From assembly GCF_000741285.1 (NCBI RefSeq), contig NZ_JGZE01000029.1:1-32946 (forward strand): 32,946 nt of DNA. The letters run 5' to 3'. Shown here piece after piece: positions 9,534 to 22,021 of the stretch (position 1 is the stretch's first letter; each line of letters opens with the position of its first letter). Source of the stretch: Bifidobacterium mongoliense DSM 21395 (lineage in GTDB: Bacteria; Actinomycetota; Actinomycetes; Actinomycetales; Bifidobacteriaceae). The notes beneath the pieces were generated by a model. It saw nothing but the letters and a program-made list of their open reading frames with translations, searched no databases and was not told where the DNA came from. Made by a program: the position numbers and the translations under genes.

Positions 9534-9589
9534 GGTGCTCCTCGGGTGGTGGTGTGTGGACGGAGGTGCCGGTTCCGCATGATGGTAAG

Positions 9590-9625
9590 CGATACGTTAT
9601 CCGTAGCGCTACGCGAAACGTATCG
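9590..9625. promoter_or_regulatory. 36-bp nested palindrome, candidate TetR operator
   Basis: Perfect outer arms CGATACGTT (9590-9598) and AACGTATCG (9617-9625) flank a perfect 12-bp inner palindrome CGTAGCGCTACG (9602-9613). All share one centre, and only three of 18 base pairs break the symmetry. It lies about 60 bp upstream of the first YhgE gene and about 160 bp upstream of the copper ATPase start. Size and symmetry fit a TetR-family operator that binds two dimers. Assignment to the regulator at 3967-4668 is inferred from the operon arrangement. Confidence 0.65.
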
Positions 9626-9781
9626 TAGCGCATCACCATGGACGTTTGGTGGTGGACGTCGGCGGGCGCTCCGCGGCGATCGCCGGCGCGGCGGCTCGCG
9701 CCTGTTCGCCGTAAGGCGGATGCGGCCTGGCGTGGGGCTCGGGGAGTTAGGCTCGTGAGTAAGCGGATGGATGGAGGAACC

Positions 9782-12700
9782 ATGGGACCCATAGTCGTGT
9801 TGGCGGCGCTGGCGGTGACCGCGCTTATTGTGTGGCTGTTCCTGATCCCACGCCGGGCCGGACACGCGACGGCGGCCCGTGAGGACGCCGGGGTGCAGCA
9901 TATCGACATTGTGGTGAAGGGTGGGTACTCGCCCTCCACGATTCAGGTGCGCGCCGGCGTTCCGGTGCGCCTGGCGTTCGATCGGCGCGAAAACGGCGAG
10001 TGTTCCTCACATGTGGTCTTCCCCGATTTCGGCATCGACCGTACGTTGACGGCCTTTCAGGCCACCGTGGTGGAGTTCACCCCCGATACGCCGGGGACTT
10101 ACGAGTTCGCCTGCGGCATGAATATGCTGCACGGCACCCTGATTGTCGCGCCGGCCGAGGGCGCGGGAGCAGCCGCGGGCACACGCGCATCGGCGTCGCC
10201 GGCCATGACGCCGGCCGTGGTGCCGGTGGCGGCGCCGACCGGTTCTCAGGCCGTATCGCACACGCCGTCGCAGGATGGCGACTCCGACGAACAGGAGCGT
10301 TCCGATGCCGAGCGCCGCACCGAGATCCGCGACTTGTGGCGCAGGCTGATCGTCGCGGTCGTGCTCACCCTGCCGGTGTTCATCGCGACCATGTTCAAGC
10401 TCTTCCACCTCGATCCGTGGATTCAACTCGTGCTCATCACCCCGGTCATGTTCTATTCGGGCTGGCCCATCCACCGCACCGGCTGGGCCTCGCTGTTCCA
10501 CCGTTCCCCGGAGATGAACTCTCTGATCGCCCTGGGCACTGCCGCCTCGTACGGGTTGAGCGTGGTCATGACGGTCATGCCCACCGCCCTGCCCGAAGGG
10601 TCGCGTGAACCGTACTTCGAAGCGGTCGGCACGATCATCGCCCTCATGCTGCTGGGGCAGCTGCTCGAAGCCAAGGCGCGTCTGGGGACGGGCGAAGCCA
10701 TCCGGGCGCTCATCGGACTGCGGCCGAAGACGGCGCATATCGTCAGCCGTGAGGCCCTGCAGGGCCTGAATGCCGAGGAGACGCGACGCCAGGGCGCCGT
10801 GGCCACGGACACCATCGACGTGCCGGTCGACGACGTGCGGGTCGGTGACATCGTCGTCATCCGACCCGGTGAAAAGCTGCCCGTGGACGGCGTGGTCGTC
10901 GCCGGCCGGTCGGCCGTGGATGAATCCATGGTCACCGGCGAGCCGCTCGCCGTGAGCAAGCGGCCCGGCGCGACCGTCACCGGCGCGACCGTCAACGGAT
11001 CGGGCACCCTGCGGTTCGAGGCGACCAAGGTCGGCGCCGACACCATGCTGTCGCAGATCATCGCGTTGGTGCGCCGCGCCCAGGCCTCGAAGGCGCCCAT
11101 CCAGCGGATGGCGGACCGCATCGCGCGCTACTTCGTGCCTGCGGTGATGCTCATCGCCCTGTGGACCTTCGTGATCTGGTGGCTGCTCGGCGTCGAGCCC
11201 GAAGGGGTGTTCGGCCTGGTGGCCGCGGTTTCGGTCCTGGTCATCGCCTGCCCCTGTGCCCTGGGGATCGCGACGCCGTTGTCGGTCACCATCGCCACGG
11301 GCAAGGCCGCCCAAGCCGGCGTGCTCATCCGCTCCTCGCAGGCGTTGGAGACCACCCATGGCATCGACACCGTGATCGTCGACAAGACCGGCACCATCAC
11401 GGCCGGTGCGCCGAGTGTGTCGTGGGTGCAACCGATCGAGGCCGAGGCCCTCGGTGCGGATGACGACGGCATCGACGAGCGTCGGCTGTTGGAACTGGCG
11501 GCCGCGGCCGAACAGCCATCCGAACATCCGTTGGCCGAGGCGATCGTCGCGGCGGCCAAGGGAGAACGAAAGATCGGTGCCGACGGCAATGACGATGCCG
11601 ACGGTGCCGACGGTGCCGACGCCGCTCGCGACGGGCATGTCTACGATGCGGAACCGAGCGATCCTGCGGCTCACGTGGTGTTGCCGACGGCCCGGAACTT
11701 CGACTCCGATCCCGGCGGCGGTGTGCTCGCCCGGGTCGAGGATCATGATATCGTGGTGGGGAACGCCGATTTCCTGCTCGAACGCGGGGTCGCCGGCCTC
11801 GAGGGGGCCGGATCGGCCTTGTCTCGCGCCGCCGCAGCGGGGGCCACGCCCGTGCTCGTCGGCGTCGATGGCCGGCTCCGGGGCGTGATCGCCGTCGTCG
11901 ACGCTTTGAAGCCCACATCCGCGGCCGCAATCGCCGCGCTGCAGCGCCGCGGCCTGGATGTGGTGATGGTGACCGGTGACAACGAATCCACCGCACGGGC
12001 CGTGGCGGGCCAGGTCGGCATTGGTCGCGATCAGATCGTCGCCGGGGTAAAGCCACGGGACAAGCGGCAGGTGGTCGCGCGGCTTCAGGCTCAGGGCCAC
12101 CGCGTGGCCATGGTCGGTGACGGCATCAACGACGCCCCGGCGTTGGCCCAGGCGGACGTGGGCGTCGCCATGGGCACCGGCACCGACGTGGCCATCGAAT
12201 CCTCCGACATCACCCTCATCTCCGGCGATCTCACCGGCATGGTGACGGCCTACGACCTGTCCAAGGCCACGATGCGCAACATCGTGCAGAACCTCTGGTT
12301 CGCCTTCGGCTACAACGCCTTGGGTATACCGGTGGCCGCCGGCCTGCTCTACCCGTTCATCGGCGCGTTGCTCAATCCGATGATCGCGGGTGCGGCCATG
12401 GCCTTCTCGTCGCTGTCGGTGGTGATCAACGCCAACCGCCTGCGCCGATTCCGGACGCAGGTGTTGACGACCAAGCGCCCTTCCTCGGATGCCGGACGAC
12501 GGCGGACGTCAGCCGCCAGTTCGGTTGCGGCACCCGCTGTACGGGCATCGGAGGACCATGGCGCCGACGGCGGCATGGCGACGGACGTCGACCATGCCGA
12601 CCACGTATCGGCAGGCCATATATCGGTACGTAATGTATCGGAAAGTGAGGATGTCATGCACATGCATATGTCCATGCACCACGACCACAGTGAGATGGCC

Positions 12701-12916
12701 GGCCATACCCATACCGACGGCGATCACGCCGCCTCCTCACAGGCCGTGCCCGAACCGGCCGACCAGCAGGTCGTCGATCCGGTCTGCGGCATGACCATCA
12801 GCGCCTCCGGCGCCGCTGCCCATCGGGATTATGACGGAACGAGATACTACTTCTGCAGTGCGGGATGCGCCGGGCGCTTCGATGCCGATCCCTCGCAGTA
12901 TGCCCATCAGGGCTGA
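9782..12916 (+). CDS. Copper-type P1B ATPase with N-terminal cupredoxin and C-terminal His/Met-rich YHS module
   Basis: The start at 9782 is chosen for its GGAGGA Shine-Dalgarno; an in-frame ATG at 9638 has none. The product has 1044 residues. Order: a membrane helix at about 5-22; a cupredoxin-like domain at about 40-125 with ligand-type residues in [13 protein letters not shown] and [10 protein letters not shown]; then the P1B ATPase core. The core has TGE in DESMVTGEP, the metal-binding CPC at 490-492, the phosphorylated D534 in DKTGT, HP in [14 protein letters not shown] at about 779-784, and YNALGIP in the last transmembrane part. A His/Met-rich stretch begins near 959 ([11 protein letters not shown]). 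A YHS domain follows at 999-1043 (DPVCGM, then [12 protein letters not shown]). There is no GMTCxxC heavy-metal domain. CPC and YN indicate Cu(I) export. An Asp/Ala-rich insert sits in the nucleotide-binding domain at about 600-620. Confidence 0.93.
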   Translation: MGPIVVLAALAVTALIVWLFLIPRRAGHATAAREDAGVQHIDIVVKGGYSPSTIQVRAGVPVRLAFDRRENGECSSHVVFPDFGIDRTLTAFQATVVEFTPDTPGTYEFACGMNMLHGTLIVAPAEGAGAAAGTRASASPAMTPAVVPVAAPTGSQAVSHTPSQDGDSDEQERSDAERRTEIRDLWRRLIVAVVLTLPVFIATMFKLFHLDPWIQLVLITPVMFYSGWPIHRTGWASLFHRSPEMNSLIALGTAASYGLSVVMTVMPTALPEGSREPYFEAVGTIIALMLLGQLLEAKARLGTGEAIRALIGLRPKTAHIVSREALQGLNAEETRRQGAVATDTIDVPVDDVRVGDIVVIRPGEKLPVDGVVVAGRSAVDESMVTGEPLAVSKRPGATVTGATVNGSGTLRFEATKVGADTMLSQIIALVRRAQASKAPIQRMADRIARYFVPAVMLIALWTFVIWWLLGVEPEGVFGLVAAVSVLVIACPCALGIATPLSVTIATGKAAQAGVLIRSSQALETTHGIDTVIVDKTGTITAGAPSVSWVQPIEAEALGADDDGIDERRLLELAAAAEQPSEHPLAEAIVAAAKGERKIGADGNDDADGADGADAARDGHVYDAEPSDPAAHVVLPTARNFDSDPGGGVLARVEDHDIVVGNADFLLERGVAGLEGAGSALSRAAAAGATPVLVGVDGRLRGVIAVVDALKPTSAAAIAALQRRGLDVVMVTGDNESTARAVAGQVGIGRDQIVAGVKPRDKRQVVARLQAQGHRVAMVGDGINDAPALAQADVGVAMGTGTDVAIESSDITLISGDLTGMVTAYDLSKATMRNIVQNLWFAFGYNALGIPVAAGLLYPFIGALLNPMIAGAAMAFSSLSVVINANRLRRFRTQVLTTKRPSSDAGRRRTSAASSVAAPAVRASEDHGADGGMATDVDHADHVSAGHISVRNVSESEDVMHMHMSMHHDHSEMAGHTHTDGDHAASSQAVPEPADQQVVDPVCGMTISASGAAAHRDYDGTRYYFCSAGCAGRFDADPSQYAHQG

Positions 12917-12930
12917 GGGCTGAGGGCTGA
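12910..12930 (+). repeat. Three tandem copies of a 7-bp unit at the ATPase stop codon
   Basis: GGGCTGA is repeated three times without gaps. The first copy contains the TGA stop of the copper ATPase gene. Copy-number change would not alter the protein, because every unit carries the same stop. It is probably a minor replication-slippage repeat. Confidence 0.7.
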
Positions 12931-12956
12931 CGGCGTATCGGGAATGACGACTGCTA

Positions 12957-13571
12957 TTACCGGTATCCCTGCCAGTGAGGAAGCGGGAACAGGATGTCCT
13001 CGTAGCGCGCCCACGTTTCAACGAGATCGATGCCGGGTTCGCCCAGCCAGCGCATCTGCAGGCCATCCATGGCCGAACCCACGGTCATCGAGAGCGCCGC
13101 GACCTGGTCGGGCGTGGCGAACTCCGGAGGCAGCTTCCACGGCACCGTGCCGATGTATCGGCGCAGTCGCATGCCGCGTTGCGCGTAATAGTCATGGGCG
13201 GGATGCGCGGGGTTCAGCGCCTCGGCCCGCAGCACGAGATACAGCTGGGTGAGGCGGGGCTGACGCAGGTTGGTGCGGGCGAGCAGCCGGTACCATTCGG
13301 GCATGAGCGCGGGGGAGCGCTCGAGCTCCTCCGGTGAGAGCGCGAGCTTGTCCTCGATGTAGGTGACGCCCTCGTTATGGGTGTCATATGCCTCGAGGGC
13401 GACGGACAGCAGCCCCGCCTTGCTGCCGACATACTTGAGCAGACCCGCCTGGCTCAGCCCCACGCGGTCGGCGACCTCCTGAATCGTCATGCCGTAGTAG
13501 CCGCGTTCGGCGGCCACCTCGACCGCCGCCTTGGCTATCTGCGCCCTGCGCTCGTCCCCTTTGGTCCCCAT
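12957..13571 (-). CDS. TetR family regulator divergent from the MFS/hydrolase operon
   Basis: Starting at the ATG at 13571, supported by AAAGGA, the protein has 204 residues and begins MGTKGDERRAQIAKAA. A longer in-frame start at 13673 would overlap the operator region and has no good ribosome site. The DNA-binding domain at about 8-55 includes TIQEVADRVGLSQAGLLKYVGSK. The remainder is a helical effector domain of the type seen in actinobacterial regulators of catabolic and transport genes. It is transcribed away from the MFS gene. A 22-bp dyad at 13678-13699 between them is the likely operator, so it probably represses both itself and the operon to its right. The inducer is probably the transported or hydrolysed compound, which is unknown. 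Confidence 0.85.
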   Translation of the reverse strand: MGTKGDERRAQIAKAAVEVAAERGYYGMTIQEVADRVGLSQAGLLKYVGSKAGLLSVALEAYDTHNEGVTYIEDKLALSPEELERSPALMPEWYRLLARTNLRQPRLTQLYLVLRAEALNPAHPAHDYYAQRGMRLRRYIGTVPWKLPPEFATPDQVAALSMTVGSAMDGLQMRWLGEPGIDLVETWARYEDILFPLPHWQGYR

Positions 13572-13677
13572 GAGTTCCTTTCGCCCGGTGTTGACGTCTC
13601 TACGATATGGCGATGCCGCGATGAACGGGGCGGTCGGATTGACAGATTCGGACAAGGGCGTCATGCTGACCACGATG

Positions 13678-13699
13678 GGTAAGTAAGTAGTTACTTACC
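13678..13699. promoter_or_regulatory. Dyad operator between TetR gene and MFS operon
   Basis: Perfect 9-bp arms GGTAAGTAA (13678-13686) and TTACTTACC (13691-13699) are separated by GTAG. A consensus-like -35 hexamer TTGACA lies at 13639-13644, with a weak -10 candidate CATGCT 17 bp further on (13662-13667). This would put the dyad over the transcription start of the rightward operon, a typical repressor position. AAGTA/TACTT arms are common in TetR-family sites. Confidence 0.75.
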
Positions 13700-13748
13700 A
13701 AAGAGTTCCGCTGTGTGGCGGAGTGTGATATCGAACATGGAGGTTCGT

Positions 13749-15056
13749 ATGTCGGAACAGAAACAAGCCGCGTGGAGGCCATGGCTGGTCTTCTTCGGAT
13801 GCTGTGTCCTGTCGTTCGTGGGATTCGGTCTTATCGTCAATACCCCGGGGCTGTACTTCGCGACGCTGGGTAAGGAACTGTCGGTCAGCCGTGCGCAGAT
13901 CGCCCTGGCGTCCTCGATCATGGCCGCCACCGGCGCCATCACCATGCTGTTCGCCGGCCGCATCATGAAGCGGATCGACTCGCGGCTGCTCATCAGCCTG
14001 TGCATCGCGGCCACCGCGTTGATCTTCTTCGCCCAGTCCTTCTTCGGCCGGCTGTGGCAGTTCTACCTGTCCTTCGGCCTCATCGGCATCGTCTACGTCA
14101 TCCCCATCTCCCTGGCCCCCAGCGTGCTGCTCGCCAACTGGTTCGAGAACAAGCTCGGCATGGTCATGGGCATCGCCCTGGGCCTGAGCGGCATCGGCGG
14201 AACGGTCTTCAACCCGATCGTCTCAAGCTTCATCACCACGCTCGGCTGGAGGACTTCGTACCGCATCACCGCCATCATCATCGCGCTGTGCATCCTGCCC
14301 TTCTCGATGTTCGTCTTCAAGTTCCGTCCTGATGAGACCCGCGGCGAAGTCGCCTACGGGCACACCGCCGTTGCCGTCACCAAGGACGACGGCATCCCCG
14401 CCGAACTGCCCGGCCTCACCGCCAAGCAGGCGTACCGCACCCCCGCCTTCGTGCTCCTCGTCGTCGTCTCCGTGCTCCTGCAGATCGTCGCGGCGCTCGT
14501 GCAGCACGTCTCCGGCTACGAACTCTCCCGCGGCCTCACCCTGGACCAGGGTGCGGTCGTCGTCTCCGGCATCATGTTCGGCGCCGCGATCGGCAAGGCG
14601 ACCATCGGCATCCTGCTCGACAAGATCCACACCAAGTTCGTGCTGGCGCTCTACGGTCTGCTCGGCCTGGCCGGCTGGGGCCTCATGGCCCTGGTCGTGA
14701 CCCCGACCGTCGCCACCCTCTCGGGCTTCCTCGCTGGCCTCGGCCAGGGCGTGGTGCTCGTCGCCCTGCCGTGGCTCATCCGCAAGTCCTTCGGACAGCG
14801 TGACTACAGCGAGATCCTCTCCATCGTGTCCATGTTCGGCGCCGTCACTTCGGCCGTCGCCGTCACGCTGCACGGCATGGTCTTCGACGTCACCGGATCC
14901 TACGTCCCCTCGCTCATCGGCAACGTGGTCCTCTACGTCATCGCCATCGGCGCCGCGATCGTCGCCTACACCATGCGTCCGGTCGCCACCGCCCAGCAGG
15001 CCGCCAAGCCCGCCGTGACCGCCGCCGCGCGCCCCGTCGCGCACGTGGGGAAGTGA
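13749..15056 (+). CDS. MFS transporter (oxalate/formate antiporter-like)
   Basis: The start at 13749 has GGAGG five bases upstream and gives 435 residues; a GTG 12 codons earlier lacks such a site. There are twelve hydrophobic segments in two halves of six, separated by a cytoplasmic loop around residues 195-230. The first half contains NTPGLYFATLGKEL in the first periplasmic region and the long SGIGG-x6-NP/FITTLGWR pattern typical of OFA and monocarboxylate-type MFS carriers. It is the first gene of an operon with two cytoplasmic hydrolases (next start 6 nt after its stop) and is probably the importer for their substrate. The substrate is not deducible; a small organic acid or an ester or amide conjugate is plausible. 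Confidence 0.85.
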   Translation: MSEQKQAAWRPWLVFFGCCVLSFVGFGLIVNTPGLYFATLGKELSVSRAQIALASSIMAATGAITMLFAGRIMKRIDSRLLISLCIAATALIFFAQSFFGRLWQFYLSFGLIGIVYVIPISLAPSVLLANWFENKLGMVMGIALGLSGIGGTVFNPIVSSFITTLGWRTSYRITAIIIALCILPFSMFVFKFRPDETRGEVAYGHTAVAVTKDDGIPAELPGLTAKQAYRTPAFVLLVVVSVLLQIVAALVQHVSGYELSRGLTLDQGAVVVSGIMFGAAIGKATIGILLDKIHTKFVLALYGLLGLAGWGLMALVVTPTVATLSGFLAGLGQGVVLVALPWLIRKSFGQRDYSEILSIVSMFGAVTSAVAVTLHGMVFDVTGSYVPSLIGNVVLYVIAIGAAIVAYTMRPVATAQQAAKPAVTAAARPVAHVGK

Positions 15057-15062
15057 CACGGC

Positions 15063-16868
15063 ATGAGTGACGCCGATGATTTCCTGACCAGGTATCTGGC
15101 CGACATCACCCGCCAGTACGCGTCGTCGCCCTTCCGGCCCGACGCGGGCCCGGAGACGGTGTCGTTCGAGGCCACACAGGTCGTGTGCCGGGACGGCGTG
15201 AGCCTGACCACCGACATCTTCCGCCCCTCCGGTCCCGGCCCGTACCCCACCATCGTGGTGCGGTGCCCGTACCCGGACCAGGTCGGGCTGTGGAAGCTGC
15301 ACGGCACCGAGATGGCGCGCCGCGGTTATGCGCTGGTGTGCCAGTGGTGCCGTGGCACCCACACCTCACAGGGAACGTGGGAGCCGAACGTGCACGAGCG
15401 CGAGGACGGCAGGGATCTGCTGGACTACCTCGAGCGCCAGTCATGGGTCAGGGTCATCGGTCTGTGGGGCACGTCGTACCTGTCGCTGGCCTGCTGGCTG
15501 CTGGCCGATATCCCCACGCCCAAGGTCGTCTCGATCTGCGCCAACCACTACGGCACGGACCGGTTCGCCTCGGCGTACCAGAAAGGCTCGTTCCGCTCCG
15601 ACGTGCTCACCGCATGGGCCATGCAGAACGCCGGTCACCCCGTCGACGCCAGCTACGAACAGTCGGCGCTCCATCGCCCGCAGATGGATGTGGACGTGGA
15701 TATGTGGGGCGGCCGCCTCGACTGGTACCGCGATTGGATCAGCCACCCGAACGGGGGCGACGCCTACTGGGGCGAAGGCTTCTGGAGGCTGCTGCGTGGC
15801 ATTCCGGCGCGCGTCAAGGTGCCGATGTTCATCCAGGAGGGCTGGTTCGACCACCATCTGGGCAGTTCGCTGATCGGATACGAGACGCTGGCGCCTGAGA
15901 TCAAGGAGCATTCGTGGCTGCGCATCGGGTGCTGGAACCATTACTTCCTCAACGCGCTCGAGGGCCTCGAGCCGCCGCACCTGAACACCGGCGAGGTGCC
16001 GGGTGCGTTGGAGTGGTTCGACCTGACGCTCAAGCGTGGTATCACGCCGGAACGCAAGGTCGAATACTACGCGATCGGCACGGATATGTGGCATGAGGCC
16101 TCATCCTGGCCGGTCGTCAGTGATGCGGCGACCGATACGGCCGGCGACGTGGAGACCGACGGCACAGCGGGTGCACAGACCGCTGGTGCCGGCGAGGAAC
16201 GGCTGTATCTTGGTGCCGATGTCGGGATCGATGGCGGGGTCGATGGCAGTGCCATCGGTCGCACCGCAGACCTCGGCGGCGTGCTCACGGCGGAGGCGCC
16301 GAGCGCATCCGGGAGCGTCGGCTACGACTACGACCCGGACGATCCGGTCCCCACGCGCGGCGGCGAGGCGCTGCTGACCACCATGGACGAGATCGGCGCC
16401 AGGGTGCAGCCGGAGGTCGGGTACCGTCCCGACGTCCTCAGCTTCGTCTCCGGCGTGCTCGACCACGACCTGCACATCCAGGGCAAGATGCGCGTCGAGT
16501 TGTACGTCTCGTCGAGCGCCGAGGACACCGCGTTCACGGCCAAGCTCATCGGCGTCGATCCCGACGGCACGGCGCGCAACTACCGCTCGTCGATCACGAC
16601 CATAGCGATAGACGAGCCGGATGCGCCCGCCTACCGCCCCGGCGACGTGCGCAAGGTGACCGTGGAGATGTGGGACATCTGTTGGGATCTGCTGGCCGGT
16701 TCGCGACTGCGCTGTGGCGTCTCGTCGTCCGACTTCCCCCAGTACGCCGTGCACACCAACACCGCGGGGCTGTGGAGCGAGCAGGATCACGCCGTGGTCG
16801 CGCACCAGCGCATCCACTGCGGCGGGTCGACGCCCTCCTGCGTCGTGCTGCCGGTCACGGCGGGGTGA
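15063..16868 (+). CDS. CocE/NonD family (S15-like) hydrolase
   Basis: This 601-residue protein has no signal peptide and is presumably cytoplasmic. The N-terminal alpha/beta-hydrolase domain carries the nucleophile S138 in WGTSYLSL. The likely acid is D263 in QEGWFDHH and the likely base is H293 in GCWNHYF. After YDPDDPVPTRGG at about 420-435 comes the beta-rich jelly-roll domain of the X-Pro dipeptidyl-peptidase C-terminal type, ending in LPV. Family members hydrolyse esters or amides (cocaine esterase, acylases, dipeptidyl peptidases). A Gly/Asp/Ala/Thr-rich insert at about 348-400 interrupts the usual short linker before that motif. It lies 6 nt after the MFS stop with GGGGAAG upstream, so it is in the same operon. 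The exact substrate is unknown. Confidence 0.88.
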   Translation: MSDADDFLTRYLADITRQYASSPFRPDAGPETVSFEATQVVCRDGVSLTTDIFRPSGPGPYPTIVVRCPYPDQVGLWKLHGTEMARRGYALVCQWCRGTHTSQGTWEPNVHEREDGRDLLDYLERQSWVRVIGLWGTSYLSLACWLLADIPTPKVVSICANHYGTDRFASAYQKGSFRSDVLTAWAMQNAGHPVDASYEQSALHRPQMDVDVDMWGGRLDWYRDWISHPNGGDAYWGEGFWRLLRGIPARVKVPMFIQEGWFDHHLGSSLIGYETLAPEIKEHSWLRIGCWNHYFLNALEGLEPPHLNTGEVPGALEWFDLTLKRGITPERKVEYYAIGTDMWHEASSWPVVSDAATDTAGDVETDGTAGAQTAGAGEERLYLGADVGIDGGVDGSAIGRTADLGGVLTAEAPSASGSVGYDYDPDDPVPTRGGEALLTTMDEIGARVQPEVGYRPDVLSFVSGVLDHDLHIQGKMRVELYVSSSAEDTAFTAKLIGVDPDGTARNYRSSITTIAIDEPDAPAYRPGDVRKVTVEMWDICWDLLAGSRLRCGVSSSDFPQYAVHTNTAGLWSEQDHAVVAHQRIHCGGSTPSCVVLPVTAG

Positions 16869-16927
16869 GTTGACGAAACCGGCACCTGATAAGCATGAAC
16901 ACCAGAACAATGTGTGGAGATGGAACG

Positions 16928-17857
16928 ATGATCAGTAACGAAGTATCCGAATTATTCAAGGCGAACGTCGCGGGCATGACCGCCTCCGACGCCCCGCGGC
17001 TGGCCCAGCAGGTCCTGCCCGACGGCATCGAGCGCGTGAAGGACGTCGCGTATCTGCCGGACGGCGACGAGGGGCATCTGCTCGACATCTACCGGCCCGA
17101 CGGCTCGCAGGACAGGCCCCTGCCGGTGATCGTCGACCTCCACGGCGGCGGCCTGTACTACGGCACGAAGGAGAACAACGAGTGCCGTGACATGATGCTG
17201 GCCGGCGAGGGCTTCGCCGTCGTCAACGCCAACTTCCGCCTCGTGCCCGCCGTCTCGTTCCCCGACCAGATCGCCGACGCCATGGTGGTGCTGCGTTGGG
17301 TGTGGGCGCAGGGCGAGACCCGGAACCTCGACCTGAACAACGTGTTCGTCACCGGGGACTCGGCCGGTGCCGCGCTGGCGTTCTACGTCTGCGCCGCCGT
17401 CGGTTCGCCGCAGCTCGCCGGCGCCTTCGGTGTGGAGCGGCCGGATCTGACCGTCCGCGCGCTCGCCGCCACCTCGGGCATGTTCCGTCTGCAGGGCGGG
17501 GTGCACGCCACGGCGTTGAGCTACTACATGCAGGGGTACCTGCAGACCCCCGGCGACCACATCCGCATGGATCGGTACCTGGATCTCGACCAGGTGGTCG
17601 TCGACGGCGACCTGCCGCCGATGTACATGGTGACGAGCGTCGAGGATTTCATCGCGGACAACACCTACGAGGTCGCCCGCATCCTGCAGGCGCGGCACCA
17701 GGACTATGCGCTCAGGGTGTGGCCGCGCGGCCACGACCGCGTGCTGGGCCATATCTTCAACATCACGCTCGCCGGGGATCCGGCGGCGCACGAGGCCCGC
17801 GAGACGATTCACGAGATCGCCGGGTTCTTCCGTTCGTATATGGCGCCCGCGCGGTAG
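16928..17857 (+). CDS. Alpha/beta hydrolase, HSL/esterase-lipase type
   Basis: The ATG at 16928 is chosen for the GGAGA in front of it and gives 309 residues. An ATG at 16895 is possible but has a weak ribosome site. The sequence shows the oxyanion motif HGGG (VDLHGGGLYYG), the nucleophile elbow GDSAG (VTGDSAGAAL), the acid Asp in SVEDFIADN and a late His in RGHDRVLGH. This is the layout of the hormone-sensitive-lipase branch of carboxylesterases. There is no signal peptide. It closes the MFS-CocE-hydrolase operon and is followed by a strong terminator hairpin. It probably acts on the same compound class as the preceding hydrolase, for example as a second deacylation step; that is inference. 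Confidence 0.85.
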   Translation: MISNEVSELFKANVAGMTASDAPRLAQQVLPDGIERVKDVAYLPDGDEGHLLDIYRPDGSQDRPLPVIVDLHGGGLYYGTKENNECRDMMLAGEGFAVVNANFRLVPAVSFPDQIADAMVVLRWVWAQGETRNLDLNNVFVTGDSAGAALAFYVCAAVGSPQLAGAFGVERPDLTVRALAATSGMFRLQGGVHATALSYYMQGYLQTPGDHIRMDRYLDLDQVVVDGDLPPMYMVTSVEDFIADNTYEVARILQARHQDYALRVWPRGHDRVLGHIFNITLAGDPAAHEARETIHEIAGFFRSYMAPAR

Positions 17858-17885
17858 GGCGGTGCCGACGAGGCGGATATGACAT

Positions 17886-17921
17886 GGTTGGGGCCGGTGA
17901 GTGAACTCACCGGCCCCAACC
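17886..17921. terminator. Bidirectional terminator hairpin
   Basis: Perfect 16-bp arms (17886-17901 and 17906-17921) flank the loop TGAA. It lies between the rightward hydrolase gene and the leftward nrdF gene. Only a short T-containing stretch follows on the plus strand, but stem strength and position between convergent genes support a terminator for both. Confidence 0.85.
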
Positions 17922-17934
17922 GTATTTCGAACGT

Positions 17935-21291
<3,357 letters not shown>

Positions 21292-21472
21292 TCAGACAAA
21301 GCGGGTTCGTGGTGCGCCGCGTGGGCGTCGCCGCGAGGGGACACGGGGTGTACGGGGCTCAGAGGACGCAGGGGGTATACGGGGTGGTGGTCTTGGTCGT
21401 GGTGGTGCGCGGTGCCGTGCGGCCCGCAGGGTCGGCGCTCGCGCCGGTTGTTGAGCGGTGGGGCGGGCTGGC

Positions 21473-22021
21473 CTAGTCCCTGGGCGCTGCGGCCGCACCC
21501 ACGCTCACATACTGCAGCGGCAGGGCGTCGGTCGTCGTGGCAGGGTCGCTGTCAGCGGTCTTCTTCGCGCGTTGGTTGGCGAAGAAATCGACCAGGCCCT
21601 TGCGCACCTTGCGCTGGTCGTCCGGGGTGCCCATGAGCTCGAAGTAATACACGAAAGGCACGTGGCACTTGGCGGAGATGATGTCGCCGGCCGCGCAGAA
21701 GGCATCACCGAAGTTGGTGTTCCCCGAGGCGATGACCGCCCTGATGTAGGAGCGGTTCTCGGGTTCGTTGAGGAACCTGCGCACCTGCGGCGTCAGGGCC
21801 TTCTTGGGGTTGCCCCCGCCGTAGGTCGGCACGATGAGCACGTAGGGTTCGCGCACGTGCAACGCCGGCTCCTTGGGGCGCAGCGGTATGCGGTACACGT
21901 TGAACCCCTCGTCCTCCAGGTGGCAGTTGGCCACGAAGCGCGCCGTGTTCTGGGAGGCGGAGGAGAAGAACACCACGGCCCCCTGGTGTGCTCCGACCGC
22001 CGGATACAGGGGTTCGCTCAC
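21473..22021 (-). CDS. nrdI: NrdI flavodoxin-like activator of class Ib RNR
   Basis: The gene starts with GTG at 22021, overlapping the nrdH stop as GTGA, and encodes 182 residues. NrdI is a small FMN protein that supplies the oxidant to assemble the Mn2-tyrosyl radical in NrdF. The FMN-binding pattern is clear: [13 protein letters not shown] near the N-terminus, then PTYGGGN, and [18 protein letters not shown]. It is longer than the usual 130-150 residues because of a C-terminal extension of about 30 residues rich in Ala, Thr and Asp. Translation is coupled to nrdH. Confidence 0.95.
   Translation of the reverse strand: MSEPLYPAVGAHQGAVVFFSSASQNTARFVANCHLEDEGFNVYRIPLRPKEPALHVREPYVLIVPTYGGGNPKKALTPQVRRFLNEPENRSYIRAVIASGNTNFGDAFCAAGDIISAKCHVPFVYYFELMGTPDDQRKVRKGLVDFFANQRAKKTADSDPATTTDALPLQYVSVGAAAAPRD

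Noticed and set aside
9638..9781. Start of the copper ATPase at the ATG at 9638
   Set aside because: The extra residues are Arg/Ala-rich, there is no ribosome site, and the region is the operator/promoter zone; the GGAGGA-preceded ATG at 9782 begins with a proper membrane helix.
10007..12100. 697-codon minus-strand frame antisense to the copper ATPase
   Set aside because: It lies entirely within the ATPase gene, has shadow-type composition and no ribosome site; the sense strand has every P-type ATPase motif.
12910..12930. Phase-variation repeat at the end of the copper ATPase gene
   Set aside because: Each 7-bp unit contains the stop codon in frame from the first copy, so gain or loss of units cannot change the protein.
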